This document shows positions 26,515 to 35,930 of a stretch of DNA of 64,000 nucleotides, one piece after another. The translations under genes were made by a program, and so were the position numbers. Source of the DNA: SHLQ01 sp033344795 (lineage in GTDB: Bacteria; Actinomycetota; Acidimicrobiia; Acidimicrobiales; SHLQ01); NCBI GenBank assembly GCA_033344795.1, contig JAWPMS010000001.1:3906001-3970000 (forward strand), given 5' to 3'. The first letter of the stretch is position 1; each line of letters opens with the position of its first letter. Under the pieces are notes generated by a model, which was not told the origin of the DNA, searched no databases, and worked only from the letters and a program-made list of their open reading frames with translations.

Positions 26515-27549
26515 GTGAAGATCGTCAGCTCCCAGACCTCATCGATCGACATCCGTCTGACCGAGTCGCTCACGACGGCTGCAGGTGGGATCGGAGACAG
26601 AGGTGGGGTGCGGCTGACCATCACCACGGAGACCGGCTCGACTGGAGCTGGTGAGTCAGCTCCCATTCCCGGAATCTCGGGCCCTCGGCTTGAGTCCATC
26701 GCCAGTGAGATCGACGCGTGGTCGCAAGGGGCAATAGATCACGACGTCCAGTCCGCGATCGAGAACCTCGACGACGCCGAGTTGTCACCCCTTGCCCGTT
26801 TCGCTGTCCACACCGCGTTGATCGATCTCGTCAGCCAAGCTGCAGGAGCTCCGATGAGCCAGTGGCTTCGTGCCGGAGCCCCGGCGACCGTCCATGTCAA
26901 CGGACTGGTCGCGGAATCGAATCCCGGTGCCGTCCACGCACACGTTCTGGAGCTCGCCAAGATGGGCGTACGAGCCGTCAAGCTGAAAGTGGCAGCAGAG
27001 GAGCCCGCTCTCGACGTCACGCGCATCATTGCGGCGAGCGAGGCTGGCGGACCCTCGGTCGAACTTCGCCTGGATGCAAACGGAGCGTGGGACGCCGAAA
27101 CCGTCGAACGCGTCGTCGGCCGGGTGGGCAAACACCGGCTCTCATACATCGAGGACCCGACGTCGAAGACGACGGAGTATCGCGACATCCAGGAAGCTAT
27201 CGATGTGGCGGTTGCGCTCGATGTTCCACTCTCCAACGATCCGCTCGCAGACATCACTCGAGCGAATGTGAACGTCGTCGTCGTCAAGCCGGCTGCTGTC
27301 GGTGGCGTGGACCGGATCATGGATCTTGCCCGCACACTCGACGACACGAGGTTGATCGTGTCCTCATCAATCGACCGCGAAATTGCACTGTCCGCGGCGA
27401 TTCACGTTGCCGCAGCGCTCCCGAACGAACACGAAGCACACGGCCTGGCGATCGGCTCGGTCGTTCGGAACCTGCCCGAGTCGTTGCATGTCACCGGCGG
27501 AACGATTGCGGTGCCCGCCGGACGTGGCGTCTATCGCACCGAAGAGTAA
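26515..27549 (+). CDS. menC: o-Succinylbenzoate synthase
   Basis: A 344-residue enolase-superfamily enzyme that dehydrates SHCHC to o-succinylbenzoate. The catalytic Lys is in the KxK motif of 'VKLKVAAEEP' near residue 162. The metal ligands follow in 'LRLDANGAWD', 'YIEDP' and 'LSNDPLADI'. The second catalytic Lys is in 'VVVKPAAVGG'. It starts with GTG at 26515, 21 bases after menH. The next men gene on this strand, menB, is 4.1 kb away, with three minus-strand peptidase genes between. Confidence 0.94.
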   Translation: MKIVSSQTSSIDIRLTESLTTAAGGIGDRGGVRLTITTETGSTGAGESAPIPGISGPRLESIASEIDAWSQGAIDHDVQSAIENLDDAELSPLARFAVHTALIDLVSQAAGAPMSQWLRAGAPATVHVNGLVAESNPGAVHAHVLELAKMGVRAVKLKVAAEEPALDVTRIIAASEAGGPSVELRLDANGAWDAETVERVVGRVGKHRLSYIEDPTSKTTEYRDIQEAIDVAVALDVPLSNDPLADITRANVNVVVVKPAAVGGVDRIMDLARTLDDTRLIVSSSIDREIALSAAIHVAAALPNEHEAHGLAIGSVVRNLPESLHVTGGTIAVPAGRGVYRTEE

Positions 27550-27553
27550 GTCG

Positions 27554-28897
27554 TTAGGACTCGGGCATCTGTTCGTCTCCGGCGGCGATACTCCAGTGCC
27601 AGGGCTCTGACTCGAGGTTCACGAAGCCGTATTGCGGGGCATGCTCGGTGAGCCAGCGAAAGGCTGCGTTGTCCTTCGACTTGATTGACGTCCCATGGAG
27701 CGTGAAGTCGATTGCGCGGCCTTGTTCGTGTTTCGAGAATCCAGGCCGAGCAGTGGGTGGTGCGCACTCGAACACCGGCTTGTGCCAGATGTCGTACTCG
27801 GTGCCGCCGCAATGAGCAGCACGCAATTCGATCTGAAGCTGAATTGGCCGATAGCCCCATCCGCCAAGATCGATTCCGGCATCAAAGGCCGTGTCGAACA
27901 ACGCCCGCGTTTGTTCGGCAATCTCTTCGTGAACCTCGATCGAGAAGAATGGTTCGATGTCGACCGGAACTTCCACCGGCAGTTCTTCACCGGTTTCATC
28001 GTCGGTCTTCGGCGCGGGGAGCAAGGCGTCGTCGTAGAAGTCGAGCCTCACGATCTTCTCGAGGTCGACCGGCGCAGGAATCTCGACACCATTCGCTCGA
28101 GCGGCGACCGCGATGCGCTGGTTGATCGAGTGCTGCTGATCGCGGATCTGCAACGCCAGTTCGACGTCACGCTCCTGCAGGATCGCCGCCTCAGCGATCT
28201 GCGCTTCGAGCCGGATCTGCGCTCCTGTGACCACACGTTCTTGGACGACCAGTGCCTCGTCGAGCTGGGCGACACGCTCATCGACGACTGCGAGGCTCTC
28301 GGTTGCTTCAGCGGCTGCCTGTGCCTCCTCTTCGACCAGCTGCAGTGCGCGCAGCTCGAGTGAGCGGAGATGGTCGATTCCGTCGCTCAGCGAACCGGTC
28401 TGCAGCTCGAGGAGATGGATGAACCTCGCAGACTCGCCGGGATCATCGGAGAGGACGAGTTCGGTCATGTCATCACTTTTTGATCCGCCCTCGCCGGTGA
28501 AACTCGACACAGCGAGATCTGTCAGGTGCGCTTCGACCAGCGCCATCTCGTCGACGACCCGATCCTGTTCCTCTTGCGCTGCGTCGACGGCGTCGAGCGC
28601 TGCTGCATGCCGGCGTTCCGCTTCCTCCAGACGAACCCGCTGGAGCGAGACAAACGCCTCGAGCTCATCGAGCGCCTTGGTGACTTCGTCAACCGTTGCC
28701 GTCACGACATCGATCTGCCCCACGGCAATCGCTGCTTCCTTCGCAATCCGGTCGCGCTCTTCTTGGAGCTCCTCGAGCTCTTCCACGTCATCGTCTTGGG
28801 CCACCAGAGGCACCAGCGGGACGACGAACAACATGCTCAGCCCGGCCACAAGCGCGACGAAGAGGCGAACGACATTCCGCCGGGAAAGAATGCTCAC
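27554..28897 (-). CDS. Exported coiled-coil/M15 (VanY-like) peptidase, paralogue 1
   Basis: 447 residues from GTG at 28897: a signal peptide ('LFVALVAGLSMLFVVPLVPLVAQ'), a long coiled coil (about residues 35-250) and a C-terminal M15 D-Ala-D-Ala carboxypeptidase domain. Zinc and catalytic residues are seen in 'SKHEQGRAIDF' (HxxGxAxD) and 'SEPWHWSIAAG' (WHW). The coiled coil plus wall-hydrolase layout recalls CwlO/RipC proteins, whose coiled coils contact FtsEX; that link is inference. It converges on menC, stopping 4 bases beyond the menC stop. It is the most divergent of the three tandem copies, with an extra acidic linker before the catalytic domain. Confidence 0.88.
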   Translation of the reverse strand: MSILSRRNVVRLFVALVAGLSMLFVVPLVPLVAQDDDVEELEELQEERDRIAKEAAIAVGQIDVVTATVDEVTKALDELEAFVSLQRVRLEEAERRHAAALDAVDAAQEEQDRVVDEMALVEAHLTDLAVSSFTGEGGSKSDDMTELVLSDDPGESARFIHLLELQTGSLSDGIDHLRSLELRALQLVEEEAQAAAEATESLAVVDERVAQLDEALVVQERVVTGAQIRLEAQIAEAAILQERDVELALQIRDQQHSINQRIAVAARANGVEIPAPVDLEKIVRLDFYDDALLPAPKTDDETGEELPVEVPVDIEPFFSIEVHEEIAEQTRALFDTAFDAGIDLGGWGYRPIQLQIELRAAHCGGTEYDIWHKPVFECAPPTARPGFSKHEQGRAIDFTLHGTSIKSKDNAAFRWLTEHAPQYGFVNLESEPWHWSIAAGDEQMPES

Positions 28898-28995
28898 GAG
28901 TACCCATCGCCCCGAGCGGGCAAGTCATGAGTTTTCCCCTGATACCCACACTTGAGACCGTCCGCGGGTTCGCGACCCGGACTGTCGAGGCAGAG

Positions 28996-30240
28996 TCAGG
29001 CTCCGGTGGTCGACCAGTGCCAGGGCTCGCTGGGAAGGTTCACGAAACCCCATCGGTGCGCATTGTTGTTCAGCCAGACGAATCCAGGATTGGAGCGTGA
29101 CGTCATCGAGCCGCCGTTGTACGTGAAATCGATGGCCAATCCCCGCTCGTGCATCGACTGGCCAGGTCGGGCAGTCGGTGGGCTGCACGCCGAGGCGGCC
29201 ATCTCCCACACCGCGAACTCGCTCGTTCCACAGTGCTGCTGACGAAGTTCGATCTGTTTGAGATTCGAGCGGTAACCCCACCCACTGAGATCGACACCGT
29301 CGGAACGCGCCGCGCTCAACATTTCGTCGACCTTGCTCGCAATGTCCTTGTGCACGTACACGCCCTGCACGTTCGTGATCTCGTCCGGCGTCGCGACAGG
29401 TGGACGATTCTTGAACTTCTCTGCTGCGATCGCGGCAGCGCGACGGGCGGCCTCTTGGCGAATTCGGCGGGCGATCACCTCTTCTTGCCGCTTGATCTCG
29501 GCGGCTTTTGCATCTCCTTGTTCCTCGAGCACCGCAGCCTCTGCGAGGCGGGCCTCAAGCCGGAGTTCCGCAGCCGTGACCAACTCGAGCTGGTCGCTCA
29601 TCGCCAACTCCAGCTCCTGGGCACGAGCCTCGGCTTCGACTTTGCCGTCGATCGCCGCCTGCACGGCGACTCGGCGCTGTTCGGAGACGACCTCTGCCTC
29701 GGCGATCAATGATCGGAGCCGATCGATACCGTCGCTGAGCGATCCGGTCTGGAATTCGACGAGGCTTCGCCGGCGTGCGGCCTCTGATGGATCGTCCGAC
29801 AGCAGCAGCGCGGTGAGATCCTCACCGTTTTGCCCGCTTTCGCCCGTGAAAGACGCGACGGCAAGGTCGGCGACCTCACCCTGCAACAGATCGACCTCTT
29901 CGGCGATCTCTGCTTCTCGGAGTTCGGCACTCAGCACCTGGGCTTCGGCCGAACGAACCGCTTGATTGGCGTCTGCAAGTCGGGCCTCTTGAAGATCGAC
30001 GAGCGCGTTGATGTCGTCGAGCGCTTGGGCCAGTACAGAAAAGTCAGCGTTGGCAGCGTCAACCTTGACGGCTTGCGCTCCGGCCTCCTGCTGGATCTGC
30101 TCACGCTCGGCCTTGAGAGCTTCCAGCTCTTCGACGTCCTCTTGAGCGCCCGCTGGCATCGTCACGGCCAACACGGCGACGAGAAACATCATCGCGCCAC
30201 TGAGCGCGCGTCGAAGCTGGGGGATACTGCCTCCGGTCAC
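28996..30240 (-). CDS. Exported coiled-coil/M15 (VanY-like) peptidase, paralogue 2
   Basis: 414 residues from GTG at 30240. It has the same layout as the neighbours: a signal peptide ending near 'TMPAGAQ', a coiled coil rich in Glu, Ala and Arg, and an M15 domain. Catalytic motifs are 'SMHERGLAIDFTYNG' and 'SEPWHWSTTGA'. The segment 'GWGYRSNLKQIELRQQHCG' corresponds to 'GWGYRPIQLQIELRAAHCG' in paralogue 1. 'ADANQAVRSAE' is shared with paralogue 3, placing these two closer to each other. Expected to trim peptidoglycan stem peptides outside the membrane. Confidence 0.88.
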   Translation of the reverse strand: MTGGSIPQLRRALSGAMMFLVAVLAVTMPAGAQEDVEELEALKAEREQIQQEAGAQAVKVDAANADFSVLAQALDDINALVDLQEARLADANQAVRSAEAQVLSAELREAEIAEEVDLLQGEVADLAVASFTGESGQNGEDLTALLLSDDPSEAARRRSLVEFQTGSLSDGIDRLRSLIAEAEVVSEQRRVAVQAAIDGKVEAEARAQELELAMSDQLELVTAAELRLEARLAEAAVLEEQGDAKAAEIKRQEEVIARRIRQEAARRAAAIAAEKFKNRPPVATPDEITNVQGVYVHKDIASKVDEMLSAARSDGVDLSGWGYRSNLKQIELRQQHCGTSEFAVWEMAASACSPPTARPGQSMHERGLAIDFTYNGGSMTSRSNPGFVWLNNNAHRWGFVNLPSEPWHWSTTGA

Positions 30241-30350
30241 GCCTCAGAAACTAGCCGCTCGCGAGACAAATCGACGTCACCGAGCGAGATGGACCGCAGA
30301 ATTTCGCCTATTTGGGTCGATCTGGCCTCACCGCTCCAGCCCGAGAACCG

Positions 30351-31565
30351 TCAGCGCCCGTTTGTGCTCCAATGCCATGATTCACTCGGGAGATTCTTGT
30401 AGCCGTACTTCGACGCGTTGTTCGAGAGCCACGTGAAACAGGAGGATCCGCGCCAACAACTCTGAAAGTCGATGGCGAGACCACGTTCGTGCATCGACTG
30501 ACCGGGCCGCGCGGTCGGAATGCGACAACTCGATGGCGAGGCGTTGTACACGTCAGGACACCCGTTGATCACCCGCAACTCTGCCGTGCGTTGGGGCGAG
30601 CGGTAGCTGTAGCCCGAAAGGGTGACGCCATCGGCTCTGGCGTCTTGAATCATTCGAGTCACCGCGTCCTGGACGTCTTTGTGCACCCAGAAACCCTCGG
30701 CCTCGACGATGTCGGCGACATCTGCTGGCGCGGGTCGCGTTTGGGCTCGTCGGGCAGCCTCCGCTGCCGCCTTTTTTGCGGCTTCTTCGCGAATGCGCCG
30801 AGCGATGACCTCTTCTTGCTGTTGAATCTCGGCCGCGAGTTCCGCATCGATTTCCTGGATGTACTGCGCCTCGGCGAGGCGACTTTCGAGTCGGGCCTCG
30901 ACATCGAGGACGAGCTCCAGTTGTGCCTCGAGTGCGGCGTCGAGCTCCAGCTGGCGATTCAAGGCCTCGGTGCGATTCACAACCGCAGCTTCGACAGCTC
31001 GTAGGCGATCGGCTTCGACCTGTTCGGCTTCGGCGTCGAGCAAACGCATTCGGTCGAGACCATCGGCCAAGTTCCCGGTCTGAAATTGTACGAGACTGCG
31101 GCGTCTCATTGCCTCGGTCGGATCATCACTCAGCAGGAATGATGTGAGATCTTGTCCGTTCTCCCCCGTCTCGCCGGTGAACGACGCCACTGCAAGCTCG
31201 GCCACGAGCTCGCGAAGGTCCGCCATCTCGAGGTTGATCTCCTCACGCCGTCGCACCGCCTGATCGACGAGAGTCTCGGCAGAACGAACCGCTTGGTTTG
31301 CATCGGCGAGCCGTGCCTCTTGCAGGTCGACGAGGCCATTGACGTCATCGAGAGCTTGCGCAACAACCTCGAAGTCAGCCGTCGCCGCATCGACCTTGAT
31401 CGCTACTCCGGCGACCTCGACCTGAACACGTTCGCGCTCTTCTTTGAGTTCCTCGAGTCGCTCTTCGTCTTCCTGGGCAAACACATCGCCAACGCCGAGG
31501 AGCACCACCAGGGCCGTGAGCGCGACACAAATGGCGGCGCGCAAAGATAGGGAACGAAGTGGCAC
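30351..31565 (-). CDS. Exported coiled-coil/M15 (VanY-like) peptidase, paralogue 3
   Basis: 404 residues from the GTG at 31565, which has AAGG 7 bases upstream and gives a proper signal peptide ending near 'VGDVFAQ'. The frame is open to 31787 but that would overlap menB. A coiled coil (about residues 35-260) and an M15 domain follow, with 'SMHERGLAIDFQSCWRG' and 'SESWHWSTNGR'. The domain carries extra cysteines ('NGCPDVYNASPSSC', 'CWRGSSC') that may form disulfides outside the cell. It is the promoter-proximal copy, divergent from menB, so the three may be one transcript. Confidence 0.88.
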   Translation of the reverse strand: MPLRSLSLRAAICVALTALVVLLGVGDVFAQEDEERLEELKEERERVQVEVAGVAIKVDAATADFEVVAQALDDVNGLVDLQEARLADANQAVRSAETLVDQAVRRREEINLEMADLRELVAELAVASFTGETGENGQDLTSFLLSDDPTEAMRRRSLVQFQTGNLADGLDRMRLLDAEAEQVEADRLRAVEAAVVNRTEALNRQLELDAALEAQLELVLDVEARLESRLAEAQYIQEIDAELAAEIQQQEEVIARRIREEAAKKAAAEAARRAQTRPAPADVADIVEAEGFWVHKDVQDAVTRMIQDARADGVTLSGYSYRSPQRTAELRVINGCPDVYNASPSSCRIPTARPGQSMHERGLAIDFQSCWRGSSCFTWLSNNASKYGYKNLPSESWHWSTNGR

Positions 31566-31675
31566 GCCAAAACCTTGACAGATCACCACGCACAGTGCAA
31601 AACGAATGCGTTCCGTCCACTCGGCGAGCGCACGAGGAACCGCCCTCAGACCGCTGGGAGAACTAACCTCGGGCC

Positions 31676-32578
<903 letters not shown>

Positions 32579-32591
32579 TTTCGCGGACCGG

Positions 32592-33386
32592 TCAGCGGCC
32601 GTCGGGGTCTGCGAGGAAATCACAGATGATCTCCGCAAGAACATCGGGCTGCTCGAGAATCACGCGATGACGCGCGCCGCCGACGTTGAGTGCCTCACTG
32701 TCGGAGATCAGATCGCGTAATTCGATCGCCGGGGAATGACGCAGAACTGGATCGTCTTCTCCACCGATCACCAGAGTGGCCGCGCGGATCGATGGAGCGA
32801 TCGCGGCCACGTCCGCATCAAGAATGGCCTCGGCACCCGCAAGAAAGGCATCGTCGGGAGTCTCGAGGAGCATCTCACGGGCTGTCTCCAATCGATCGGG
32901 GACGGCTTCTCGCCAGGCCGGAGAGAAGAAGATGTCCTCGAGGTGAGGCACGATGCTGGCTACCCCACCGTTGGTGACTCGCTCGATGGTCTCGCGCCAC
33001 CAGTAGTCCGGGCCCAACGAAACACCGATGGCGGCCAGTACCACCCGATCGACGCGGTCGGGATATTCCGACGCAAGCGTCGCCGCGACCAACGAGCCGA
33101 GCGAGGAGCCCACGACATGGCTTCGTGGAACTTCCAGAGCGTCGAGCACGGCAATCGCATCGCGAGCAAGATCCTGCACACCATACGGGGTAACCGGGCC
33201 ACCGGACCGGCCGTGTCCTCGAAGGTCGAGTCGGATCACCCAGTAGTGCTCGGTGAGCTTGTCGATCAATGGATCCCAGAACGAGAGCGTCGTTCCGAGC
33301 GGGTTGAGAAGGAGAACAGCAGGACGGCGGTCGTCGCCATCGGTCTCCACGTGCAGCGGGAATTCAGAGGAGAGCACTGTCGCCAT
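32592..33386 (-). CDS. Alpha/beta hydrolase (enol-lactonase-like)
   Basis: A 264-residue alpha/beta hydrolase with 'LLLNPLGTTLSFWDPLIDKL' at the N-terminus. The nucleophile elbow is 'VVGSSLGSLVAATLA', an acid lies in 'GGEDDPVL', and a His is in 'GGARHRVIL'. The layout resembles 3-oxoadipate enol-lactonase (PcaD-like) proteins, but no other beta-ketoadipate genes are nearby, so the substrate is unknown. It converges on menB with a 13-base gap and follows the molybdopterin oxidoreductase on the same strand. Confidence 0.82.
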   Translation of the reverse strand: MATVLSSEFPLHVETDGDDRRPAVLLLNPLGTTLSFWDPLIDKLTEHYWVIRLDLRGHGRSGGPVTPYGVQDLARDAIAVLDALEVPRSHVVGSSLGSLVAATLASEYPDRVDRVVLAAIGVSLGPDYWWRETIERVTNGGVASIVPHLEDIFFSPAWREAVPDRLETAREMLLETPDDAFLAGAEAILDADVAAIAPSIRAATLVIGGEDDPVLRHSPAIELRDLISDSEALNVGGARHRVILEQPDVLAEIICDFLADPDGR

Positions 33387-33428
33387 GTTCGCAATCTACT
33401 GGCGCCGAGCGGTGCGCCGCGCAGATGG

Positions 33429-35651
33429 TTACGCCGGTGCGACGGTCACGGCGATTCCGGACAGCTGCGACGTCCCCGACAAAGGATCGACGACGTTGCT
33501 CGGGGTGAGCACGTTCACATTCACTCCAGCGTGCTGGCCAGCGACCGCCAACGACGTGCCAGCCATGTCGTGGCCCCAGCCGTGGGGAATGCTCACGACG
33601 CCGAGCCGCACCCGATCGTCCAATTCGACGGAGATTTCCACGGACCCCGCAGTCGAAGTGACCACGGCGTCGCCACCGGGGACAAGGCCAAGCCGAGCAG
33701 CGTCGTCAGGGTGAACCTGCATCGTGCATCTCGGCTTTCCCTTCACCAGGATCTCGAGGTTGTGCATCCACGAATTGTTGGATCGCAAGGTCCGTCGATT
33801 GATGAGCTGCATCTGCCCAGCGTCGTCAGGGACGAGCTGCGCCTCGAGACGGGGAAGATCTCCAAGCAGGTCGGGGTGGGCAAACTCGGGCCGACCAGAG
33901 GGAGTCAGCAGCGCATCGGGAAGCCGCGACTCCAACGGACCGAGATCAATGCCGTGTGGCTGGTCGATCAGCGCATCGAGGGTGAGCCCCTCTGTTCGTC
34001 CGAACCAGTCTCCCCACGGACCAGAGCGAAGCATCACGTCGAGGATCCGATCCGGTCCTGATTGCGCGTCGATCGCAAGGACCACCTCCTCAGCGGTCAG
34101 ACCCTCGGGCGCTCGAGGCGAGTCGACCACAGCACCCACGAGCTGATCGAACAACATCTGGTCGACCAGGGCAGCGTCGGCGGCTGCGCCACCTCCACCC
34201 CCGAGCACCGATGCGAGCCGCGCCAGCACGTCCCACTCGTGTAGTGCGCCTTCGTTCAGCGGCAGCACCGGGCTCGAGTAGTTCGCCACATTTCGAATCG
34301 AGAGGTTTCCGAACGCGAGGTCAAAGTGCGACTTCTGCAGGTGCGAGGGAGGGGGCAAGATCACATCAGCGTGACGCGTCGTCTCGTTGACGTAGCAGTC
34401 GACGCTGACCATGTACGACAACCCGGAGAGAGCCTCATCGAGCCGCTGGCTGTCGGGGCAGGAGAGCACAGGATTGCCAGCAATCGTCACGAACGCGGAG
34501 ATGTTTCCCGCTTCAATCTCTTCAGCGAGCGCAGCTACCGGGTGTTCTCCGAGCTCGATGGGGAGACCCGAGACCGCAGTCGTGCGTCGGCCGAGCGACT
34601 GGGTCGGCCCGAACGGTCCGTCACCGCGAGTGTTCTTGGAACCTGCTGGGTTCTTGGGAAACATCGCTCCCCCAGGAGCATCCAGCGCACCGAGCAGCGC
34701 ATTCACCACGTCGACGAGCCAACTCGCCGTCGTGCCGAACGGTGTGACCGTCGTACCGAGACGCGCGTACACACACGGACGTTCGGCATCGGCCAGCTGG
34801 CGGACCGTCTCCAGAATCTCACGCTCGTCGATTCCGCACGCCGCCGCCACCGACGCCGGCGTGAACGCTGCGAGCGCCTCCACTACTGAATCCAACGCCT
34901 CCCGGTCGAGTTCGTCGGGCCGGTCGAGGCCTCGAGCCACCAGTTCGGTGGCGATCGCCGCCAACAACAACGCGTCGCTTCCTGGCCGGAGAGCCAAGTG
35001 GGAGTCTGCAAGGTCGGCGGTCTTGGTCCGGGATGGATCGACCACGATCAACGTGCCACCCCGTTCACGTAGCGCAGCAAGACGACCTGGCCAATCCGGC
35101 GCGGTGGCCAGCGAACCATTGCTCACCAATGGATTCGCTCCCAAGATCATCAAAAGGTCGGAGCGATCGACGTCGGGCACCGGGATTGTGAACGACGAGC
35201 CGTAGATGAGCCCGCTCGCGACCTCACGGGGCCGTTGGTCGACGGTCGACGCCGAGAAGACCCTTCGCGAACCGAGCCCCACGGTGACGGCTCGGCTGTA
35301 GAGCAACATGTCGAGCGAGTGCACCACGGGGTTTCCGAGATAGACGCCGCTCCCCTCTCGATCGGTGCGTTCGAGAACCGGCAGCATGTGCTCCGCGATG
35401 TGTGCAAACGCCTCGTCCCACGAAACTGGCGTGTGTACGCCGTTTCGTTTGATCATCGGTTGTCGCAGACGATCGGGATCGTCGTGAAACTTGCCAAGTG
35501 CAGTGCCCTTTGGGCAGAGAAACCCTTTCGAGAACACATCCTCGCGGTCTCCACGAATCCGGCTGACAGAGCCATCGGTCAGCTGCACTTCAAGCCCGCA
35601 GGTGGCCTCGCACAGCGGACACGTACGAAAGACGGTCGTCGAATTACTCAT
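33429..35651 (-). CDS. Molybdopterin-dependent oxidoreductase, 4Fe-4S
   Basis: 740 residues from the ATG at 35651. An N-terminal 4Fe-4S site is formed by Cys11, Cys14, Cys18 and Cys46 ('CPLCEATCGLEV', 'GFLCPKG'). The bis-MGD-binding DMSO-reductase-family body and a C-terminal molydopterin-dinucleotide domain ('NNSWMHNLEIL', 'VHPDDAARLGL', 'SIPHGWGHDM') follow. No Tat signal is seen at this start, so a cytosolic enzyme is suggested. The Mo ligand and substrate cannot be assigned. It has no partner electron-transfer subunit in the window, which fits the stand-alone formate dehydrogenase-like group common in Actinobacteria. Confidence 0.87.
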   Translation of the reverse strand: MSNSTTVFRTCPLCEATCGLEVQLTDGSVSRIRGDREDVFSKGFLCPKGTALGKFHDDPDRLRQPMIKRNGVHTPVSWDEAFAHIAEHMLPVLERTDREGSGVYLGNPVVHSLDMLLYSRAVTVGLGSRRVFSASTVDQRPREVASGLIYGSSFTIPVPDVDRSDLLMILGANPLVSNGSLATAPDWPGRLAALRERGGTLIVVDPSRTKTADLADSHLALRPGSDALLLAAIATELVARGLDRPDELDREALDSVVEALAAFTPASVAAACGIDEREILETVRQLADAERPCVYARLGTTVTPFGTTASWLVDVVNALLGALDAPGGAMFPKNPAGSKNTRGDGPFGPTQSLGRRTTAVSGLPIELGEHPVAALAEEIEAGNISAFVTIAGNPVLSCPDSQRLDEALSGLSYMVSVDCYVNETTRHADVILPPPSHLQKSHFDLAFGNLSIRNVANYSSPVLPLNEGALHEWDVLARLASVLGGGGGAAADAALVDQMLFDQLVGAVVDSPRAPEGLTAEEVVLAIDAQSGPDRILDVMLRSGPWGDWFGRTEGLTLDALIDQPHGIDLGPLESRLPDALLTPSGRPEFAHPDLLGDLPRLEAQLVPDDAGQMQLINRRTLRSNNSWMHNLEILVKGKPRCTMQVHPDDAARLGLVPGGDAVVTSTAGSVEISVELDDRVRLGVVSIPHGWGHDMAGTSLAVAGQHAGVNVNVLTPSNVVDPLSGTSQLSGIAVTVAPA

Positions 35652-35664
35652 GCCACATCTTTGC

Positions 35665-35711
35665 AGAGCGTGGGCGTCCGCCTGAGGCGAGGAGAGCGTG
35701 GGCGTCCGCCT
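35665..35711. repeat. 19-bp direct repeat upstream of the molybdoenzyme gene
   Basis: The 19-base sequence AGAGCGTGGGCGTCCGCCT occurs at 35665-35683 and again at 35693-35711. Short GC-rich inverted motifs (CGCC...GGCG) continue to about 35760. They lie just before the start of the molybdopterin oxidoreductase and could form leader structure or bind a regulator. Confidence 0.6.
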
Positions 35712-35781
35712 CGGGCGAATGGCGAGGCGAAGCGAGCCAGCTGCGTGCAACGCCCGCCGGAGGCGAGGACACAGCGCCAGA

Positions 35782-35822
35782 GGCCCACTCATAAGCGAGC
35801 GAAGCGAGATTATGAGTGGGCC
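35782..35822 (-). terminator. Hairpin overlapping the tRNA-Val 3' end
   Basis: A perfect 13-bp inverted repeat (35782-35794 with 35810-35822) encloses a 15-base loop. The upstream arm includes the discriminator and five acceptor-stem bases of tRNA-Val. No T-run follows on the minus strand, so it is a candidate factor-assisted terminator or processing signal. In the precursor it competes with the acceptor stem. Confidence 0.5.
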
Positions 35823-35890
35823 GTACAGGACTTGAACCTGTGACTTCCACCATGTCGAGGTGGCACTCTAGCCAACTGAGTTAACGGCCC
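35817..35890 (-). tRNA. tRNA-Val (anticodon GAC)
   Basis: Folds as a full cloverleaf of 74 bases without encoded CCA: acceptor GGGCCGT/ACGGCCC, D-stem ACTC/GAGT, anticodon stem CCACC/GGTGG, T-arm ACAGG-TTCAAGT-CCTGT, discriminator A. The anticodon loop reads TCGACAT, giving GAC at 35856-35854. Base 33, immediately 5' of the anticodon, is C instead of the nearly invariant U; the corresponding loop in typical tRNA-Val(GAC) is TTGACAT. Otherwise it looks normal. Confidence 0.9.
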
Positions 35891-35930
35891 GAAGGTCGAT
35901 CAGGATAGCAGGGCGAAAGACGATGCGTGC

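Noticed and set aside
35660..35900. Integration (att) site at tRNA-Val
   Set aside because: The duplicated tRNA end is inverted and only 28 bases away. No integrase or second direct copy is seen in the window.
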